Below, piece by piece: positions 5,188 to 7,452 of a stretch of 7,452 nucleotides of DNA (positions within the stretch are counted from its first letter, which is position 1; the number at the start of each line of letters is the position of its first letter). The notes beneath the pieces are model-generated. The model was not told the origin of the DNA and searched no databases. It saw only the letters and a list, made by a program, of their open reading frames with translations. The position numbers and the translations under genes were made by a program. Origin of the DNA: Alphaproteobacteria bacterium (GTDB lineage Bacteria > Pseudomonadota > Alphaproteobacteria > Reyranellales > Reyranellaceae); contig VBAF01000100.1 of assembly GCA_005884705.1 (NCBI GenBank), positions 1 through 7,452 on the forward strand, in the 5' to 3' direction.

Positions 5188-6606
5188 CTATCGGGTCTCC
5201 GGCAGCACGGGAAAGTCGAGCGGATGCTCGTCGGCATAAGCGCCGGCGAGCGCCAGCACCTGGGCGTCCTTGAAATGGCCGGCGACGATCTGCAAGCCCA
5301 CCGGCAGGCCGCCGCTGCTCAGCCCGCACGGTACCGAGGCGGCGGGATGGCGCGTCAGGTTGAAGGTCGCGGTGTAGGGCGACCACGCCATGTTCGGCTT
5401 GCCGTCGAGCCCGTCCGGCGCGTTCCTGAGCACCGGGAAGGGCTGCACCGCGACCGTCGGGGTGAGCAGGAAGTCGTATTTCTCGAAGAACAGGTTCCAC
5501 GCCACCGACATCTCGCGGCGGATGGCGAAGGCATTCACCAGGTCCTGCGCCGTGTAGCGCTCGCGAGCGGCCTTCGCGCCGGCCAGCAGGTTGGGATCGA
5601 ACTCGCCGTGCCGCGCCTGCGGATAGAGGTCGAGCAGGCGCGCGCTGTTGGTGAGCCACTGGGTGAGGAAGCTCTTGCCGGCCTCGGCGTGCGAGTAGGG
5701 CGGCGCGTCGACTTCTTCCACCGCGCAGCCGAGCTTCTCGACCTGGCGGGCCGCCTTGGTCACCATCGCCGCGACCTCGAGGTCGAGCGGATGCTCGGAC
5801 ATGCGCAGCAGGAAGGCGACCCGCGGCTTCTTCTTCGGCTTGTGCTTCAGCGCCTTGGCGTAATCGGTGCCGTCTTCCGGCAGCTGGGTCGGATCGCGCG
5901 GATCGGGCCGGGCGATGGCGTTCATCATCAGCGCGCAGTCGAGCGCGGTGCGGCCCATCGGGCCGGTGTTGGAGAAGTCGCCGTTCAGCGTCGGCGGCCA
6001 GTTGGGCACGCGGCCGTAGGTCGCCTTGAGGCCGACCAGGCCGTTGAAGCTCGAGGGGATGCGGACCGAGCCGCCGCCGTCGGTGCCGATCGCGAGCGGG
6101 CCGAGCCCGGCTGCGACAGCCGCGCCCGCGCCGCCCGACGAGCCGCCGGGAGTCATCGCGGTATTCCACGGATTGCGCGTCACACCGTTGAGCGGCGTGT
6201 CGGTCACGCCCTTGTGGCCGAACTCCGAGCTGGTGCTCTGCGCGAACACGATCGCGCCCGCTTCGCGCAGCCGCGCCACCGCCGGCGCATCGTCATCCGA
6301 CGGCGTCTTGTCGGTGAGCTTGCTGCCCATCGAAGCGGGCCAGCCCTTGACCCGCACCAGCTCCTTGATCGAGACCGGCACGCCGTCGATCGCCGACAGT
6401 GCCTTGCCCTTCTTCCAGCGCCGTTCCGAGGCGCGCGCGGCCGCGAGTGCGGCTTCCGCGTCGACCTTGCAGAAAGCGTTGAGGATCGGATTGAGCTTTT
6501 CGCTGCGCGCCAGCACCGCTTTCATCGCCTCGACCGGCGAGGCCTTGGCCTTGGCGTAGAGCTTGCCGAGCTGGCCGGCGGTCATCTGCGTGAGATCGTG
6601 CTTCAT
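5188..6606 (-). CDS. Amidase-signature family hydrolase, first of tandem pair
   Basis: A 472-residue amidase-signature hydrolase, paralogous to the next gene. The catalytic triad is Lys81 (DGVPVSIKEL), cis-Ser156 (PGGSSGGAG) and nucleophile Ser180 (GTDGGGSVRIPSSFNG). Spacings of 75 and 24 residues equal those of FAAH (142/217/241). The N-termini match closely between paralogues (QLGKLYAKAKASPVEAMKA here, QLAKLYKARKASPVEAVKA there), as do RPDPRDP and the end block VGLQIVAGH. The region between about 240 and 400, which shapes the substrate pocket, differs most, so distinct substrates are likely. A Lys-rich stretch (KALKHKPKKKPR, 251-262) is specific to this copy. ATG 6606 lies 7 nt past the upstream repeat; the AGGA that best serves as its ribosome binding site (6617-6620) is inside that repeat. 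It follows the TPR gene in the same operon. No signal peptide is seen. Confidence 0.95.
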   Translation of the reverse strand: MKHDLTQMTAGQLGKLYAKAKASPVEAMKAVLARSEKLNPILNAFCKVDAEAALAAARASERRWKKGKALSAIDGVPVSIKELVRVKGWPASMGSKLTDKTPSDDDAPAVARLREAGAIVFAQSTSSEFGHKGVTDTPLNGVTRNPWNTAMTPGGSSGGAGAAVAAGLGPLAIGTDGGGSVRIPSSFNGLVGLKATYGRVPNWPPTLNGDFSNTGPMGRTALDCALMMNAIARPDPRDPTQLPEDGTDYAKALKHKPKKKPRVAFLLRMSEHPLDLEVAAMVTKAARQVEKLGCAVEEVDAPPYSHAEAGKSFLTQWLTNSARLLDLYPQARHGEFDPNLLAGAKAARERYTAQDLVNAFAIRREMSVAWNLFFEKYDFLLTPTVAVQPFPVLRNAPDGLDGKPNMAWSPYTATFNLTRHPAASVPCGLSSGGLPVGLQIVAGHFKDAQVLALAGAYADEHPLDFPVLPETR

Positions 6607-6612
6607 GGCTTT

Positions 6613-6637
6613 GTCATCCTGAGCGGAGCGAAGGATC
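6613..6637. repeat. Common palindromic intergenic repeat (GTCATCCTGAGC...GCGAAGGATC type)
   Basis: The 25-nt sequence starts GTCATCCTGAGC and ends GCGAAGGATC, with ATCCT/AGGAT arms. From memory this is a very widespread intergenic repeat in high-GC bacteria, familiar from spurious translations such as ILRSAQDD or SGAKDP. It fills the TPR-amidase junction: the TPR stop (6614-6616) and last codons are inside it, and so is the likely ribosome binding site of the amidase. Confidence 0.85.
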
Positions 6638-7452
6638 CAGCGGGGCGACCAGCGATCCCGTGGCCGGGGTCAGGTCCTTCGCCGCCCTCTGGACGACCGG
6701 ACTGGCATACTGCCGGGCGAGCTGCTCGGCCTGATAGTCGGCGGTCATCGCCTGCTCGGCGCGGCCGAGCTTGCGGTAGAGGTCGGCGAGCGCGCGCTTG
6801 GTCGAGGGCACCGTGGGCCGCTCGCGCTCGTCGGCCTGCAGGATCTTGACCGCGGCGTCGTTCCAGCCCGAGCGGATCAGCGCATCGAGATGGATCGCGC
6901 CGAACAGTGCGCGCTGGGCAATGCTGCCGCCGATTGGCCGCAGATGCGGCATCGCTTGGCCGAGCAGCCGCGCTGCCTCGGCATGGTCGCCGCGCGCGTG
7001 GGCGGCGAGGCCATGCGCCGCCGGCACGGCGCAGTCGGCCCAGGCCTCGCGCTCGAACGGCTTGGCCTGCTCGGCGCGGTCCTCGAGGCTCGCCAGCATC
7101 TCGGTGACCGCGCTCTGCTTGCCGGCGCGGGCCAAGGCATAGAGATACTGCAGGTCGACGAACGGCACGAAATGATCGTGCAGGCGGCCGTCGAGGTAGG
7201 TCGCGACGTCAGCCCAGCGGTCGCCGACGTCGACGCCACGCAGCTCGAGCCGCGCCAGCAGCGAGACGGCATTTATCTGGTCCTCGGAGAACTCCTTGCA
7301 CACGCCCCACACCCGGCTGTCGAACAGCGCCATCGCTTCGTCGTTTCGGTCGAGATCGATCAGGAACAGCGCAAGGTGCCACCAGTTGTGGGTGTACATG
7401 AAGGAGTTGCAATCGGCCCAGCTGTCGCTCACCGCTTCGAGGAACGCCACGC
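6614..7452 (-). CDS. TTC38/StaR-like TPR-repeat protein, C-terminal part (cut by window edge)
   Basis: The frame is open to the window edge; the first possible start codon seen (GTG at 7450-7448) is probably internal, because family members have about 450 residues and only 278 are visible. Helical repeats run throughout. The block FMYTHNWWHLALFLIDLDRN (visible residues 17-36) followed by EAMALFD is typical of the TTC38/StaR-like family of TPR proteins. Later repeats are LQYLYALARAGKQSA (about 100-114), HGLAAHARGDHAEAARLL (146-163) and RALADLYRKLGRAEQA (219-234). The family's biochemical role is unclear; a scaffold or partner-binding function is assumed. It is the first visible gene of the unit with the two amidases, 7 nt before the first, so a joint role is possible. 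The last residues (LDPSLRSG) are encoded by the palindromic repeat, so the original C-terminus has been replaced or extended. Confidence 0.85.
   Translation of the reverse strand, partial: VAFLEAVSDSWADCNSFMYTHNWWHLALFLIDLDRNDEAMALFDSRVWGVCKEFSEDQINAVSLLARLELRGVDVGDRWADVATYLDGRLHDHFVPFVDLQYLYALARAGKQSAVTEMLASLEDRAEQAKPFEREAWADCAVPAAHGLAAHARGDHAEAARLLGQAMPHLRPIGGSIAQRALFGAIHLDALIRSGWNDAAVKILQADERERPTVPSTKRALADLYRKLGRAEQAMTADYQAEQLARQYASPVVQRAAKDLTPATGSLVAPLDPSLRSG

Noticed and set aside
3521..6169. Minus-strand open frame of 882 codons in another frame of the amidases
   Set aside because: Arg/Ala/Gly-rich shadow frame that crosses the amidase junction and runs through the hairpin cluster; no family features.
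5188..6606. GatA subunit of the Asp/Glu-tRNA amidotransferase
   Set aside because: Same superfamily, but there are two copies in tandem, no gatB or gatC nearby, and the middle region does not read like GatA.
3376..6849. Plus-strand open frame of 1157 codons running antisense to both amidases
   Set aside because: It is opposite two genes with complete catalytic motifs. Its product is rich in Arg, His and Gly without domains, and long antisense frames are expected in GC-rich coding DNA. Its C-terminal part also translates the intergenic repeat (VILSGAKDP).

Overview
The window is high-GC chromosomal DNA with Shine-Dalgarno-led, tightly packed genes. An ECF sigma factor paired with a zinc-finger anti-sigma factor, tandem amidase-signature enzymes, and the GTCATCCTGAGC...GCGAAGGATC intergenic repeat together suggest a proteobacterium. 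An alphaproteobacterium (Rhodospirillales or Hyphomicrobiales-like) is my best guess; the genus cannot be fixed from this sequence alone.

Layout. Positions 1-784 (minus) hold an ECF sigma factor followed, with an ATGA overlap, by its likely zinc-binding anti-sigma factor, which is cut by the window edge. Positions 785-1081 are a non-coding stretch with two inverted repeats and a weak candidate promoter. Positions 1082-1904 (minus) hold a short two-helix membrane protein and, upstream of it, a 155-residue protein that looks like the N-terminus of a GT39/ArnT-type glycosyltransferase joined to a short tail, probably a remnant. A divergent gene at 2010-3011 (plus) encodes a polytopic, histidine-containing membrane protein of unknown function. 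It converges, with 6 nt between stop codons, on a small five-helix membrane protein at 3018-3506 (minus).

Positions 3510-3779 form a dense run of inverted repeats bounded by two related long hairpins; this is the most unusual part of the window. Positions 3766-7452 (minus) form an apparent operon: a TTC38/StaR-like TPR protein (N-terminus outside the window), then two tandem amidase-signature hydrolases that abut exactly (TAGATG). A common palindromic intergenic repeat lies between the TPR gene and the first amidase. It supplies the last codons and stop of the TPR protein and the likely ribosome binding site of the amidase.

Functionally, the sigma/anti-sigma pair is a self-contained stress-response switch. 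The amidase pair probably hydrolyses amides, carbamates or similar bonds, but substrates cannot be read from the sequence. I see no defence system, CRISPR array, transposase, tRNA or rRNA, and no convincing wholly new system. The hairpin cluster, the gene ends formed by repeats, the truncated glycosyltransferase and the histidine-rich membrane protein are the things worth following.
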